Origin: Pseudomonas sp. S31 | GTDB taxonomy: Bacteria; Pseudomonadota; Gammaproteobacteria; Pseudomonadales; Pseudomonadaceae | Assembly: GCF_016648105.1 (NCBI RefSeq) | Contig: NZ_JACVVE010000004.1 | Location: forward strand, 124,001 to 188,000 | DNA length: 64,000 bases | Direction: 5' to 3' | Shown: piece after piece, positions 50,991 to 60,446 of the stretch | Position numbering within the stretch: position 1 is the first letter of the stretch | Layout: each line of letters opens with the position of its first letter | Position numbers and translations under genes: made by a program | The notes under the pieces: generated by a model | The model's database searches: none | What the model saw: the letters and a program-made list of their open reading frames with translations, nothing else | What the model was told of the DNA's origin: nothing

Positions 50991-51554
50991 ATGCACGACG
51001 CGCCCGCCTTCACCGCTGTGCTGTTCGGCCTGCGCGGCTGCCTGGTCCAGGCCGCCAACGGCAGCCCCCTGCCCGCACCGGGGGCATTGGAGACATTGAC
51101 CGGGCTGCGTCGACGGCAAGTGCCGTGTATCTGGCTGGACGACCTGGCCAGCGCGCAGAGCCAGCGCCTGGCCAGTGTGCTGCCACAATGGCTGCCCGGG
51201 CACAGCGTCAACGGTGTGCGCTGGCCAGCGCCGAACGCTTGCTGGCAAGCCCTGATGAGCCTCGACAGCCAGCGCCTGGACGGCTGCGTGCTGGTGAGTG
51301 GCGAACCGCGCCTGCTGCAGTCGGGCCTCAATGCCGGGCTGTGGACAGTCGGCCTGGCGGCCTGCAGCCCTTCCTGCGACCTCTCCTCCAACGCCTGGCA
51401 GGCGATGACCCCGCAAGACCAGGAACTGGCACGCGGCAAGGCGACCCTGGAGCTGTTCCGCCTGGGGGTGCATTCGGTGATCGATCACCTGGAGGCGCTG
51501 GACACTTGCCTGGCGGACATCGCCCAACGTCGGCGCAAGGGTGAAAAACCCTGA
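50991..51554 (+). CDS. HAD-like phosphonatase-related protein lacking the nucleophile
   Basis: 187 aa, resembling a reduced phosphonoacetaldehyde hydrolase. The first HAD motif, normally DxxGT, reads AVLFGLRGCLVQ, so the nucleophilic aspartate is glycine. Later blocks PLPAPGALETLTGLRRRQVPCIWLDD and GCVLVSGEPRLLQSGLNAGLWTVGL correspond to motif II and the glycine-rich end. Such proteins are annotated in Pseudomonas near mlaA and queF. As seen it should be catalytically dead; a binding or regulatory role is possible. ATG 50991 follows CAGGGAAGTTACC. Confidence 0.75.
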   Translation: MHDAPAFTAVLFGLRGCLVQAANGSPLPAPGALETLTGLRRRQVPCIWLDDLASAQSQRLASVLPQWLPGHSVNGVRWPAPNACWQALMSLDSQRLDGCVLVSGEPRLLQSGLNAGLWTVGLAACSPSCDLSSNAWQAMTPQDQELARGKATLELFRLGVHSVIDHLEALDTCLADIAQRRRKGEKP

Positions 51555-51676
51555 CACAGCCCCGTTGACGAGGATCATGCAAAGCGGCGGCGAGTGGATT
51601 ACGCTGAAAGCACGCCAGAACCTTTGCGGCTTCGCTGAGGTCCATGGCTTGCCAAGTCATTGATGGAGAACAACCA

Positions 51677-51940
51677 ATGCCTGCCCGCGAATTGCAAGAG
51701 CGTTTGAATAGCCTGCGCGAGCAACTGGATCGGAACGTGCCGCTTTCGGATGAGGAACTGGCTGCCCTGCACGAGGAAGCCAGGCAGATCGAGGCACAAC
51801 TCAAGCTCGAGGAGGCCACGCCGGACAACAACCTGGTGGATGGGGTCAACATGGCCATCGAGCGCTTCGAGGCCGACCACCCGGACCTGACCGCCACCCT
51901 GCGCAGCATCGCCAACTCGCTGCACAGCATGGGTATCTAG
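51677..51940 (+). CDS. DUF4404 family protein
   Basis: 87 aa, helical, function unknown. MPARELQERLNSLREQLDRN and a charged amphipathic helix EELAALHEEARQIEAQLKLEE form a likely coiled coil; the C-terminal end ATLRSIANSLHSMGI is the conserved tail of the family. ATG 51677 follows TGGAGAACAACCA. Usually found beside queF in Pseudomonas. Confidence 0.85.
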   Translation: MPARELQERLNSLREQLDRNVPLSDEELAALHEEARQIEAQLKLEEATPDNNLVDGVNMAIERFEADHPDLTATLRSIANSLHSMGI

Positions 51941-51943
51941 AAC

Positions 51944-51966
51944 GTGGGGCCGCTTTGCGGCCCCAA
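51944..51966. terminator. hairpin between convergent DUF4404 and queF genes
   Basis: GGGGCCGC-TTT-GCGGCCCC (51946-51964), an 8-bp perfect stem 5 nt after the DUF4404 stop and 13 nt before the queF stop. T-runs are short on both sides. Confidence 0.6.
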
Positions 51967-51977
51967 TTACAGAGAAC

Positions 51978-52808
51978 CTACTGACGTACCAATCGCAGGT
52001 TCGCCGGACTGATCGCCCCGGTGCTGCGGTACGGATTGATGTCCAGCCCACCCCGGCGCACATAGCGCGCATACACCGTCAGGTGCTCGGGCTGCAGCAA
52101 GTTCTTCAAGTCCAGGTAGATCCGCTCCACACACTGCTCGTGGAAGTCGGCATGCTGACGGAAGCTGATCAGGTAGGTCAGCAGGCTGGCAGGGTCCAGC
52201 GCACTGCCCTTGTATTCCACCACCACGCTACCCCAGTCCGGCTGGCCGGTGACCGGGCAGTTGGATTTGAGCAGGTGGCTGTGCAGGGTTTCTTCCACCA
52301 CCCGCTCGGGGTTGCAGCGCAGCAACTCGGGCTGTGGTTGCTCGTAGTTGCTGATGGCCACGTCCAGCGCATCGATGCACAGCCCTGGCAACGCCACCAC
52401 GCCCTGCGCCTCGACCTCTGCCAGGGTACGCACGCGCACACCGACCGGCTTGCCGGCAGCGGCCGACAGGTCCTTCTGCAGGCACGCCTGCAACGCGTCG
52501 ATGGAGGCGAACACCGTCTGGTTCAGAGAGTTGAGGTACAGCTTGAACGACTTCGACTCGATGATGTTCGGCGAATCGGCCGGGATGGCGAACTCGCCGA
52601 TGGCCACCACCGGTTTGCCCGACGGCAGCAACCACGACAGCTCGAAGCAGTTCCAGTAGTCGACGCCCTGCCACGGCAGAGTCTGGGCGGTGACGCCCAG
52701 CTCGGCCCATTTGGCCGTGCGCGGGATCGGGAAGAGCAGCGCAGGCGTGTAGGTGGCGATGTATTCGCTGGACTTGCCCAGCGGGGAGTGTTCGGCAGCG
52801 GGATGCAT
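51978..52808 (-). CDS. queF: NADPH-dependent 7-cyano-7-deazaguanine reductase
   Basis: Queuosine pathway, reduces preQ0 to preQ1; 276 aa, the long two-domain (YqfA-type) form. The N-terminal half carries [15 protein letters not shown] (the QueF substrate/NADPH block) and the C-terminal half has the active-site cysteine in [18 protein letters not shown] and [19 protein letters not shown] 52808 is in the normal family position. Monocistronic. Confidence 0.95.
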   Translation of the reverse strand: MHPAAEHSPLGKSSEYIATYTPALLFPIPRTAKWAELGVTAQTLPWQGVDYWNCFELSWLLPSGKPVVAIGEFAIPADSPNIIESKSFKLYLNSLNQTVFASIDALQACLQKDLSAAAGKPVGVRVRTLAEVEAQGVVALPGLCIDALDVAISNYEQPQPELLRCNPERVVEETLHSHLLKSNCPVTGQPDWGSVVVEYKGSALDPASLLTYLISFRQHADFHEQCVERIYLDLKNLLQPEHLTVYARYVRRGGLDINPYRSTGAISPANLRLVRQ

Positions 52809-52876
52809 GGAAACTGACCTGAAGGTTCGAAATTGCCCCTAGTCTACCGGTTTTGCACTTCGCCTTGGAGCGCCGT

Positions 52877-53380
52877 TCACTCGATGGTCAGCGGCCCGAC
52901 CATGCCGGCCTGGTAGTGCCCCGGCACGTTGCAGGCGAATTCGATGGGCGCCGACTGGCGGAAGGTCCAGGTCAGCTCGGCGCGCTGGCCGGGCTGCACC
53001 AGCACGGTATTGCCGCTGTCATGGCCATGGGCGCCGTGGTCCATCTGGCCATGGTCCATGCCCTCGTGGTTCATCTGGCCACTGAACAGCTTGCCCTGCA
53101 TGGCGATCATCTCTTTCTGGTGCTCGGCATGCATGGCCTTGTCGCCCAGGTTGAACTCATGGGGCAGATTGCCTTCGTTGATGAGCACGAAGCGCACGGT
53201 TTCACCGGCCTTGACGTCGAGGCTGCGTGGTTCGAAGGCGATGTCCTTCATGTGTACTTCGATCGTGCGGGTGGCCTTGCTGGCCGGGGCGGGCTCGCCG
53301 AAGGCGAACGATGCCGCTTCGCCGGCCCAGGTGGGCAGGCTGGCGAACGCCAGGGCGGCGGCGGCGAACAGGTGTTTCAT
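52877..53380 (-). CDS. periplasmic cupredoxin with His/Met-rich copper loop
   Basis: 167 aa. Signal peptide about 1-19 (HLFAAAALAFASLPTWA). Cupredoxin fold (KDIAFEPRSLDVKAGETVRFVLINEGNLPHEF) with type 1 copper ligands His in LPHEF, then Cys, His, Met in ACNVPGHYQAGM. An inserted loop MNHEGMDHGQMDHGAHGHDSG is rich in Met and His and would bind further copper. ATG 53380 follows CGGAGCAACC. Divergent from copRS with a CopR-box-like sequence between, so copper induction is likely. Confidence 0.92.
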   Translation of the reverse strand: MKHLFAAAALAFASLPTWAGEAASFAFGEPAPASKATRTIEVHMKDIAFEPRSLDVKAGETVRFVLINEGNLPHEFNLGDKAMHAEHQKEMIAMQGKLFSGQMNHEGMDHGQMDHGAHGHDSGNTVLVQPGQRAELTWTFRQSAPIEFACNVPGHYQAGMVGPLTIE

Positions 53381-53450
53381 GGTTGCTCCGAACATGACAG
53401 CGGGATAAGACCACTCTATTGCGGTATGGCTGGCGGCTGCCTGACAGCGA

Positions 53451-53467
53451 GATTACAACTTTGTCAG
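53451..53467. promoter_or_regulatory. CopR/CusR-type heavy-metal box
   Basis: GATTACAACTTTGTCAG; on the other strand TGACAAAGTTGTAAT, matching the TGACA-N-A-N-TTGTAAT pattern I recall for CopR/CzcR sites. It lies 71 nt upstream of the cupredoxin gene and 172 nt upstream of copR. Confidence 0.7.
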
Positions 53468-53522
53468 CTTGGGCGAGCGGGCATATCGTCACGTATCATT
53501 TCAACCCAGAGCCGCGCGATCA

Positions 53523-53609
53523 CTGTGGAAGGGGGCTTGCCCGCGAAGCAGCCACCGCGGGGCATGGCACCGGCATAGCCGGTGTTCGCGGGCAAGCCCG
53601 CTCCCACAG
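53523..53609. repeat. REP pair, GGGCTTGCCC type
   Basis: Inverted copies at about 53523-53553 and 53581-53609, between the cupredoxin promoter and copR. They separate the metal box from the copR start, so the copR promoter may lie downstream of the repeat. Confidence 0.85.
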
Positions 53610-53639
53610 AGAACGTCGCTACCTGGAAAATCATCACCC

Positions 53640-54320
53640 ATGAAACTGCTGATCGTCGAAGACCAGGCCCGCACCGGCCAATACCTGTGCCAAGGCCTCA
53701 GCGAGGCCGGTTTCGCCACCGAGCTCGCCGCTGATGGAAACACCGGCCAGCACCTGGCGCTCACTGGCGACCACGACCTGCTGATCCTCGACGTGATGCT
53801 GCCTGGGCGCGATGGCTGGCAGATCCTCCAGGCCGTGCGCCACGCAGGCCTCGACACCCCAGTACTGTTCCTCACTGCCCGCGACGCCGTGGAAGACCGC
53901 GTGCACGGCCTGGAACTGGGCGCCGACGACTACCTGATCAAACCTTTCGCCTTCTCCGAGCTGCTAGCCCGGGTGCGCACCCTGCTGCGCCGCGGCACGG
54001 GTGCCAGCCAGGACACCCTCCTGGCCCTGGCCGACCTGCGCCTGGACCTGATCCGCCGCCGCGCCGAACGCGCCGGACAGCGCATCGACCTGACCGCCAA
54101 GGAATTCGCCTTGCTCGAACTGCTGCTGCGCCGCCAGGGCGAGGTACTGCCCAAGTCGCTGATCGCCTCGCAGGTGTGGGACATGAACTTCGACAGCGAC
54201 ACCAATGTGATCGAAGTCGCCGTGCGCCGCCTGCGCCTGAAGATCGACGACCCGCACCCGAACAAGCTGATCCACACCGTGCGCGGCATGGGCTACGTGC
54301 TCGAGGAGCGCCACGACTGA
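53640..54320 (+). CDS. copR: heavy-metal (copper) response regulator
   Basis: OmpR-family regulator, 226 aa. Receiver with LLIVEDQ, phosphoacceptor in [13 protein letters not shown], and [13 protein letters not shown]. The C-terminal winged helix has [50 protein letters not shown], a block characteristic of CopR/CusR/CzcR regulators. Stop overlaps the sensor start (TGATG). Placement beside cupredoxin and queF matches the recalled Pseudomonas copRS locus. Confidence 0.93.
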   Translation: MKLLIVEDQARTGQYLCQGLSEAGFATELAADGNTGQHLALTGDHDLLILDVMLPGRDGWQILQAVRHAGLDTPVLFLTARDAVEDRVHGLELGADDYLIKPFAFSELLARVRTLLRRGTGASQDTLLALADLRLDLIRRRAERAGQRIDLTAKEFALLELLLRRQGEVLPKSLIASQVWDMNFDSDTNVIEVAVRRLRLKIDDPHPNKLIHTVRGMGYVLEERHD

Positions 54321-55669
54321 TGCGCAAGCTCTCCCTCGGCGGCCGCCTGGCGTTGCTGTTCGCCGCCTGCGCCGCCACCGTGTCACTGGCCGCAGGGCTG
54401 CTGTTCAGCCACGCCAGCGCCCAGCACTTCATCGAACTGGATCAACAGCTGCTGGCCTCGCGCCTGTCATTGCTGCGCAGCCAGCTGGCTGGGCTGCACC
54501 AACCAGCCGACCTGCCAGCGCGCCTGCCGGCCCTGCGCAACGAGCTGGCCCACCAGGCCGATCTCGGCCTGCGCATCAGCGCCCGCGATGGCACGACCTG
54601 GTTCGACAGCCACCCCGCACTGCCCGAGTCGCCCTCCCCCACGGGCCTGGCCACCTTGCACGCAGACGGCATCGACTACCGCAGCCTGGCCGAGCCGCTG
54701 GAGGCCAGCGACCCGCAATCGCCGCGCCTGACCCTGTTTCTCGACATCACCCACCACCAGCACTTCCTCGAGGGCATGCAGCGCCTGATCTGGCTGACCG
54801 TCGGCCTGTCGGCCGTGGCCACCGCGCTGCTCGGCGCCTGGGCTGCACGCCGTGGCTTGCGGCCGCTGCGGCAGATGGGGCGAATCGCCGCCAGTGTCTC
54901 GGCACGCTCGCTGACCACCCGCCTGCCGCATGCCCAGATGCCGGAAGAACTCGCAGAGCTGGCCAGTACCGTCAATGCCATGCTGCAGCGCCTGGACGAC
55001 GCCTTCCAGCGGCTCTCGGCGTTTTCCGCCGACATCGCCCACGAACTGCGCACGCCGCTATCCAACCTGCTGACCCACACCCAGGTCACCCTCACCCGTC
55101 CGCGCAGCCTCGAGGAGTATCGCGAAGCGCTGCACGGCAATCTCGAGGAACTGCAATGGATGGCGCAGATGGTCAACGACATGCTGTTCCTGGCCAAGGC
55201 CGACCATGGCTTGCTGGTGCCGGGGCAGTCGGCGCTGGCCCTGCACGAGGAAGTGGATGCGCTGCTGGAGTACTACATGCCCTTGGCCGAGGATGGCGAT
55301 GTCCAGTTGCTGCGCGAGGGCGAAGCGATGCTGCAAGGCGACCGGCACATGCTGCGTCGGGCGCTGTCCAATCTGCTGGACAACGCGCTGCGCCATACCC
55401 CGCCGGGCGGGCAGATTCGCGTAACTCTGGGGCCTGGGGGGCAGGTTGGCGTGGCCAACACCGGCGCCGCGATCGAGGCGGCCGCGCTACCGCGCCTGTT
55501 CGACCGTTTCTATCGGGCAGACCCGGCACGCCGGGCGGGTGGTAGCGAACATGCGGGATTGGGGCTGGCGATTACCCGGTCGATCGTGCAGGCCCATGGC
55601 GGGAGCATTCGGGCCGAGTGCGAGGGGGGATGGACGCGGTTCGTGATCGAGTTGCCCGGTATCCGGTGA
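54320..55669 (+). CDS. copS: heavy-metal sensor histidine kinase
   Basis: 449 aa, CusS/CopS family. TM1 about 10-31 (LALLFAACAATVSLAAGLLF), periplasmic sensor of about 125 residues, TM2 near 158-178 (LIWLTVGLSAVATALLGAW). HAMP, then H-box FSADIAHELRTPLSNLLTHTQV; N box NLLDNALRHTPPGG; DRFYRADPARR and GLGLAITRSIVQAHGG. ATG overlaps the copR stop by 1 nt. Periplasmic histidines (THHQHFLEG) may sense copper. Confidence 0.93.
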   Translation: MRKLSLGGRLALLFAACAATVSLAAGLLFSHASAQHFIELDQQLLASRLSLLRSQLAGLHQPADLPARLPALRNELAHQADLGLRISARDGTTWFDSHPALPESPSPTGLATLHADGIDYRSLAEPLEASDPQSPRLTLFLDITHHQHFLEGMQRLIWLTVGLSAVATALLGAWAARRGLRPLRQMGRIAASVSARSLTTRLPHAQMPEELAELASTVNAMLQRLDDAFQRLSAFSADIAHELRTPLSNLLTHTQVTLTRPRSLEEYREALHGNLEELQWMAQMVNDMLFLAKADHGLLVPGQSALALHEEVDALLEYYMPLAEDGDVQLLREGEAMLQGDRHMLRRALSNLLDNALRHTPPGGQIRVTLGPGGQVGVANTGAAIEAAALPRLFDRFYRADPARRAGGSEHAGLGLAITRSIVQAHGGSIRAECEGGWTRFVIELPGIR

Positions 55670-55673
55670 GATT

Positions 55674-55717
55674 GGGGCTGCTTCGCAGCCCTTCGTGGGC
55701 TTGCCCGCGAAGGGGCC
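55674..55717. terminator. hairpin plus degenerate REP after copS
   Basis: GGGCTGC-TTC-GCAGCCC (55675-55691) followed by TTCG, then a partial REP core GGGCTTGCCCGCG. Lies between convergent copS and lolE. Confidence 0.55.
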
Positions 55718-55729
55718 CTGGCAGGCTCC

Positions 55730-56971
55730 TCAGACCGCCAGGCCAATCGCTGGCTGCACCTGCGAGGCCCGGTAGGCCGGGTAGATGGTCGCCAGGAAGC
55801 TCATCACCAGCCCCGCCGCGCAGATCATCAGCACATCCCCACCCTGCAACTCGGAAGGCAAGCTGCTGATGAAATACACGTCCGACGTAAAGATGTGCTG
55901 GCCACTCACCCGCTCCAGCCAGCCGACGATCTGGCTGACGTTGAGCGCGGCGATCACGCCGAGCACGCCGCCGATCAAGGTGCCGACGATGCCGATCAGG
56001 CTGCCCTGGACCATGAACGTGCCCATGATCTGCGCCGGCGTCGCCCCCAACGTGCGCAAGATGGCGATGTCCGGCCCCTTGTCGTTCACCACCATCACCA
56101 GGGTGGCGATGATGTTGAACGCCGCCACCGCGATGATCATCAGCAACAACAGGCCGATCATGGTCTTTTCCATCTTCATGGCGCTGAACAGGCTACCCTG
56201 GGTGTGCGACCAGTCATCGGCGCGGTAGCCATCGCCCAGGCTGGCGGCGATCGCCTTGGATACCTGCGGTGCGGCATACAGGTCGTGCAGTTTCAGGCGC
56301 ACGCCCTGCACCTGGCCCGGCGCCCAGCGCTGCATCTCGCCCGCATCGGCCACGTGGATATAGGCCTGGGAGCCGTCGAGCTCGGCGCCGACCTTGAAGA
56401 TGCCGACCACCGTCAGGCGCTGCATGCGCGGGGTGATACCGCCTGGAGCCTTGCTGATTTCCGGCACGATCAGGGTCAGCTTGTCGCCGGTATTGAGGCG
56501 GAAACGCCGCGCGGTGAGTTCACCGATCACCACCCCGTACTCACCCGGCACCAGCGCCTGCAGGCGCCCCTGGACGATGTGCTGGCCGACGATGGACACC
56601 TGATCTTCCTCGGCCGGGTCGATGCCACTGACCTGGATCGGCTGCATCGCGCCCTTGTACGAGAGCATGCCTTCCATCTCGGTGATCGGCGCCGCGGCCA
56701 TCACCGCCGGGTTCTTCAGCGCGGCATCGGCCACCTGGCGCCAGTCGGCCAGCGGCTGCTCGCCGAGGATACTGGCATGGGGCACCAGGCCAAGGATCCG
56801 CGAGCTCATCTCACGCTGGAAGCCGTTCATCACCGACAGCACCACGATCATCGCCAGCACGCCCAGCGACAGGCCGATCATCGAGGTCATGGAGATGAAC
56901 GAGATGAAGTGGTTGCGGCGCTTGGCACGGGTGTAGCGTGCGCCGATGAAAATGGGCAAGGGTCTGAACAT
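55730..56971 (-). CDS. lolE: lipoprotein-releasing ABC transporter permease LolE
   Basis: 413 aa inner-membrane subunit of LolCDE, which extracts lipoproteins for LolA. TM1 is about 27-48 ([20 protein letters not shown]), then a large periplasmic domain, then three C-terminal TM helices ([61 protein letters not shown]). The MacB/FtsX-type end AYRASQVQPAIGL is present. It is the third gene of the minus-strand lolCDE operon and a close paralogue of lolC. Confidence 0.93.
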   Translation of the reverse strand: MFRPLPIFIGARYTRAKRRNHFISFISMTSMIGLSLGVLAMIVVLSVMNGFQREMSSRILGLVPHASILGEQPLADWRQVADAALKNPAVMAAAPITEMEGMLSYKGAMQPIQVSGIDPAEEDQVSIVGQHIVQGRLQALVPGEYGVVIGELTARRFRLNTGDKLTLIVPEISKAPGGITPRMQRLTVVGIFKVGAELDGSQAYIHVADAGEMQRWAPGQVQGVRLKLHDLYAAPQVSKAIAASLGDGYRADDWSHTQGSLFSAMKMEKTMIGLLLLMIIAVAAFNIIATLVMVVNDKGPDIAILRTLGATPAQIMGTFMVQGSLIGIVGTLIGGVLGVIAALNVSQIVGWLERVSGQHIFTSDVYFISSLPSELQGGDVLMICAAGLVMSFLATIYPAYRASQVQPAIGLAV

Positions 56972-57030
56972 GTACGAAACACCCACTGTAAAAAAGGAAC
57001 GGGGCAGCGCAAGGCGCCCCGTGCAATCGG

Positions 57031-57729
57031 TCAGATCGCCACCAGGTGGCCGTCGTCGAGTTTCAACACGCGGTCCATCTGACGCGCCAGGTTGAGGTCG
57101 TGGGTCACCACCAGGAACGCCGTGCGCGAGGCACTGGACAACTCCTGCATCAACTCCTGGATACCCTGGCCGGTGTGGTGGTCGAGGTTGCCGGTGGGTT
57201 CGTCGAGCATGACCAGGCCTGGGCGGTTGACCAGGGCGCGAGCGATGGCCACGCGCTGGCGCTCGCCACCGGACAGCTCGGCCGGCTTGTGGTGCAGGCG
57301 ATGGCCCAGGCCCACGCGCTTGAGCAGCGCCTCGGCACGCTCGCGCGCCTCGGGGATCGGCGTGCTGCCGATCAGCAGTGGCATGCACACGTTCTCCATG
57401 GCGGTGAACTCCGGCAGCAAGTGGTGGAACTGGTAGACAAAGCCCAGCTCACGGTTGCGCAACAGGCCCCGGGCGCGCTCGCCAAGCGCCGACAGCTCCT
57501 CGCCGGCCAGCCAGACGCTGCCCTGGGTCGGCCGGTCGAGGCCGCCGAGCAGGTTGAGCAAGGTACTCTTGCCCGAGCCCGAGGTACCGACGATGGCCAC
57601 CCGCTCGCCTGGGTGCAGTTCGAGGTTGAGACCCGACAGCACCTGCACCGACTCCGGGCCGGTGTCGTAGGACTTGCCCAGGTTGCGGCAACTCAGGACG
57701 GCTTTATCACTCATGCGCGAATCACTCAT
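57031..57729 (-). CDS. lolD: lipoprotein-releasing ABC transporter ATPase LolD
   Basis: 232 aa. Walker [18 protein letters not shown]-loop [15 protein letters not shown] signature [15 protein letters not shown], Walker [13 protein letters not shown] and switch histidine [12 protein letters not shown] 57729 overlaps the lolC stop by 8 nt; a second ATG at 57714 is also possible. Powers lipoprotein release by LolC and LolE. Confidence 0.95.
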   Translation of the reverse strand: MSDSRMSDKAVLSCRNLGKSYDTGPESVQVLSGLNLELHPGERVAIVGTSGSGKSTLLNLLGGLDRPTQGSVWLAGEELSALGERARGLLRNRELGFVYQFHHLLPEFTAMENVCMPLLIGSTPIPEARERAEALLKRVGLGHRLHHKPAELSGGERQRVAIARALVNRPGLVMLDEPTGNLDHHTGQGIQELMQELSSASRTAFLVVTHDLNLARQMDRVLKLDDGHLVAI

Positions 57730-58972
57730 AACGTAGCGCCTCTGCTGGCTGGGTGCGGGCAGCACGCCAGGCCGGGTACAGGGTGGCGAGGAAACTCAGG
57801 ACCAGTGCCGCAGCACAGACCATGTACACGTCCTGGGCCTGGATCTGCGACGGCAGGTAATCGATGAAATACACGTCGGCGTTGAGGAACTTGTGCCCGA
57901 TCAGCTTCTCGATGCCGGCGATGGCGGCACTGACGTTGAGCGCGGCGAGAATGCCGACCACAGCGCCGATCAGCGTGCCGATGACCCCGATCACGGTACC
58001 CTGGACCATGAAGATCAGCATGATCTGGGTCGGCGTGGCACCCAGCGTGCGGAGGATGGCGATGTCACCACGCTTGTCGTTGACCACCATCACCAGGGTG
58101 GAAATGATGTTGAACGCCGCCACCGCCACGATCAGCAGCAATAGCAGGCCGATCATGGCCTTTTCCATGCGGATCGCCTGGTACAGGTTGCCGTGGGTGC
58201 GGGTCCAGTCGCGGCTGTAGAACTCCTGGTCGCCCAGGTGCTGGGCGATGTCCCAGGCCACGCGCGGCGCCTGGAACAGGTCATCGAACTTCAGGCGCAG
58301 GCCTTGTACCTGATCGGCCTTCCAGCGGTGCAGGCGCGACAGGTCGGCGATGTTGGTCAGGCCCAGGTAGCCGTCGATTTCACCCGCGCCGACGTGGAAA
58401 GTGCCGACCACGGTGAAGCGCTTCATACGCGGGAACATGCCGGCCGGGGTGACGCTGACCTCGGGGGCGACGAAGGTCAGCTTGTCGCCGATGGCCACGC
58501 CCAGCTTGGCCGCGGCCTTGTCGCCGATCATGATGCCCCACTCGCCCGGCGCCAGTTTGTCCAGGCTGCCTTGCAGGGTGAAGTTGTCGATGATCGAGAC
58601 GTCGCGCTCGCGGGCCGGGTCGATGCCGTTGAGCAGCACCTTCTGCACCTTGCCGTCGTGGGTCAGCAGGCCCTGCATCTGGGTGTAGGGCGCCACCGCC
58701 AGCACGTGCGGATTCTGCTTTACTTGTTGGGCAAGGGCCGGCCAGTCGTTGAGCGGCTGGCCGCTTTCGAGCGTGGCGTGAGGGATCATGCCAAGCACGC
58801 GGGTACGCATCTCGTGGTCGAAGCCGTTCATGACCGAGAGCACCACGATCATCACTACCACGCCCAGGGCGAGGCCGATCATCGAGGTCAGGGAAATGAA
58901 CGAGACGAAATGGTTACGGCGCTTGGCACGGGTGTAACGCGTACCGATGAATGCGAAAAGAGGTCTGAACAT
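57722..58972 (-). CDS. lolC: lipoprotein-releasing ABC transporter permease LolC
   Basis: 416 aa. Same architecture as LolE: N-terminal cytoplasmic [40 protein letters not shown], periplasmic domain with the Hook-region-like segment around [19 protein letters not shown], and C-terminal helices ([57 protein letters not shown]). The end AEALRYE is the usual LolC tail. First gene of the operon. LolC versus LolE naming follows Pseudomonas order. Confidence 0.93.
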   Translation of the reverse strand: MFRPLFAFIGTRYTRAKRRNHFVSFISLTSMIGLALGVVVMIVVLSVMNGFDHEMRTRVLGMIPHATLESGQPLNDWPALAQQVKQNPHVLAVAPYTQMQGLLTHDGKVQKVLLNGIDPARERDVSIIDNFTLQGSLDKLAPGEWGIMIGDKAAAKLGVAIGDKLTFVAPEVSVTPAGMFPRMKRFTVVGTFHVGAGEIDGYLGLTNIADLSRLHRWKADQVQGLRLKFDDLFQAPRVAWDIAQHLGDQEFYSRDWTRTHGNLYQAIRMEKAMIGLLLLLIVAVAAFNIISTLVMVVNDKRGDIAILRTLGATPTQIMLIFMVQGTVIGVIGTLIGAVVGILAALNVSAAIAGIEKLIGHKFLNADVYFIDYLPSQIQAQDVYMVCAAALVLSFLATLYPAWRAARTQPAEALRYE

Positions 58973-59065
58973 GTCGGGGCTTGTTCGGATGAAAGGGAAC
59001 GTCCTTGTGGCGAGGCGCCTACGGCGGCTTTACACTCGGACCACCGCCGCTACCATGGGTTCGCC

Positions 59066-59650
59066 ATGACGACATTAGACGAAGAAGATCGCCGCGAATA
59101 CTACCGCATCGAGGATAGGATCGCACTGGAAATCAGCCCCTTGAGCGCGGCCGAAGCCCTGGAGCCAGAACTGTTGCAGGATGATTCGCCGCTGTTCAAC
59201 CTGCTCAGCGAACTTCATCTTTCCGACTTCGAATCCCAGCACCTGCTGCGCCAGCTGAGCGACAAGGACCGCACCCTGGCCGCCTTCCTGCGCGCCCAGA
59301 ACAAACGCCTCGACCTGCTCAGCGCGGTAGTGGCACAGACCCTCATCGGCACGGTCGGCGAACCGCAGCCAGTGATCATTTCCGAAGGCGGCATCGAATT
59401 CGACCAGGCGCAGCCGCTCGACCCCGGTACCCGGGTGAAAGTGAAAATGGTGCTGATGCCACGCGCCCATGGTCTGTTGTTGCGTGGCCGGGTGATCCAC
59501 TGCGGCGTGCGCCCCGAAGGCGGCGTCGAGATCGGCATCGAATTCACCGACATGACCGACGCCCAGCGGCAACTGCTGGCCCGTCACATCCTGCAGCGCC
59601 AGCAGCAGCAACGGCGCCAGCAGCTGGATAACGACGATACCGCGTCCTGA
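59066..59650 (+). CDS. PilZ-domain protein (long)
   Basis: 194 aa. N-terminal EEDRREYYRIEDRIALEI carries the RxxxR-like start of a PilZ domain split by a helical insert (about 30-95: LHLSDFESQHLLRQLSDKDRTLAAFLRAQNKRLDLLSAVV). The second half (IISEGGIEFDQAQPLDPGTRVKVKMVLMP...GRVIHCGVRPEGGVEIGIEF) continues the barrel. A glutamine-rich C-terminal tail follows. It lies between lolC (divergent) and the GDPD gene. Possible c-di-GMP effector; the D/NxSxxG motif appears as SEGG, so binding is less certain. Confidence 0.85.
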   Translation: MTTLDEEDRREYYRIEDRIALEISPLSAAEALEPELLQDDSPLFNLLSELHLSDFESQHLLRQLSDKDRTLAAFLRAQNKRLDLLSAVVAQTLIGTVGEPQPVIISEGGIEFDQAQPLDPGTRVKVKMVLMPRAHGLLLRGRVIHCGVRPEGGVEIGIEFTDMTDAQRQLLARHILQRQQQQRRQQLDNDDTAS

Positions 59651-59681
59651 GCCCCTCTCCCACTGATTTGAAGGAACGAAC

Positions 59682-60398
59682 GTGACCCTGATCTACGGCC
59701 ACCGCGGCGCCAAGGGCGAAGCCCCCGAAAACACCCTGAACAGCTTCCGTCAGTGCCTGTCCCACGGCGTCGACCGCTGCGAACTGGACCTGCACCTGTC
59801 GGCCGACAACGAGCTAATGGTGATCCACGACCCGACCCTCAAGCGCACCACCGGCCGGCGCGGCAAGGTGGTTGAGCACCCGGCGGCGGACCTGGTCAAG
59901 ATCGATGCGCGCAAGGGCGGCCCCGGGCATGTGCAGCCCTGCCCCATTCCGAGACTGGAAGAACTGTTCGAGAAATGCCCGTTCGAGCACTGGCAACTGG
60001 AGGTCAAGAGCGCTTCGCGTACCCGCGCCGCCACCACCGTGCTGGCGATCCGCGAGCTGGCCCAGCAATACGGCCTGCTGGACAAGATCACCATCACCTC
60101 CAGCTCTCGGGAAGTGCTGGGCGCGGCGCAGGAACTGGTACCGGACGTACAACGCGGGCTGGTTGCCGAATACGCCTGGCTCGACCCACTGAAGGTCGCG
60201 CAGAACTATGGCTGCCAGATGCTGGCGTTGAACTGGACGCTGTGCACTCCCGAGCGCCTACTGAAAGCCCAGGGCCAGGGTTTGCACGTATCGGTGTGGA
60301 CGGTCAACGAGCCGGCGCTGATGCGCCGACTCGCCGATTTTGGCGTGGACAGCCTGATTACAGACTTTCCCGGTTTGGCCAAGACCACCCTCGGGTAG
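59682..60398 (+). CDS. glycerophosphodiester phosphodiesterase
   Basis: Cytoplasmic GDPD (UgpQ-like), 238 aa; splits glycerophosphodiesters to glycerol-3-P and an alcohol. Motifs: IYGHRGAKGEAPENTLNSF with catalytic histidine, ELDLHLSADNELMVIHDPTLKRTT with metal acids and second histidine, WQLEVKS, and VSVWTVNE at the end. Starts with GTG at 59682 behind AAGGAACGAAC. No signal peptide. Cotranscribed with the PilZ gene (31-nt gap). Confidence 0.94.
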   Translation: MTLIYGHRGAKGEAPENTLNSFRQCLSHGVDRCELDLHLSADNELMVIHDPTLKRTTGRRGKVVEHPAADLVKIDARKGGPGHVQPCPIPRLEELFEKCPFEHWQLEVKSASRTRAATTVLAIRELAQQYGLLDKITITSSSREVLGAAQELVPDVQRGLVAEYAWLDPLKVAQNYGCQMLALNWTLCTPERLLKAQGQGLHVSVWTVNEPALMRRLADFGVDSLITDFPGLAKTTLG

Positions 60399-60446
60399 GG
60401 CTGAAATCGGTCTCCCCGACCGGCTCAGGCCACCGGCCGGAGCCGC

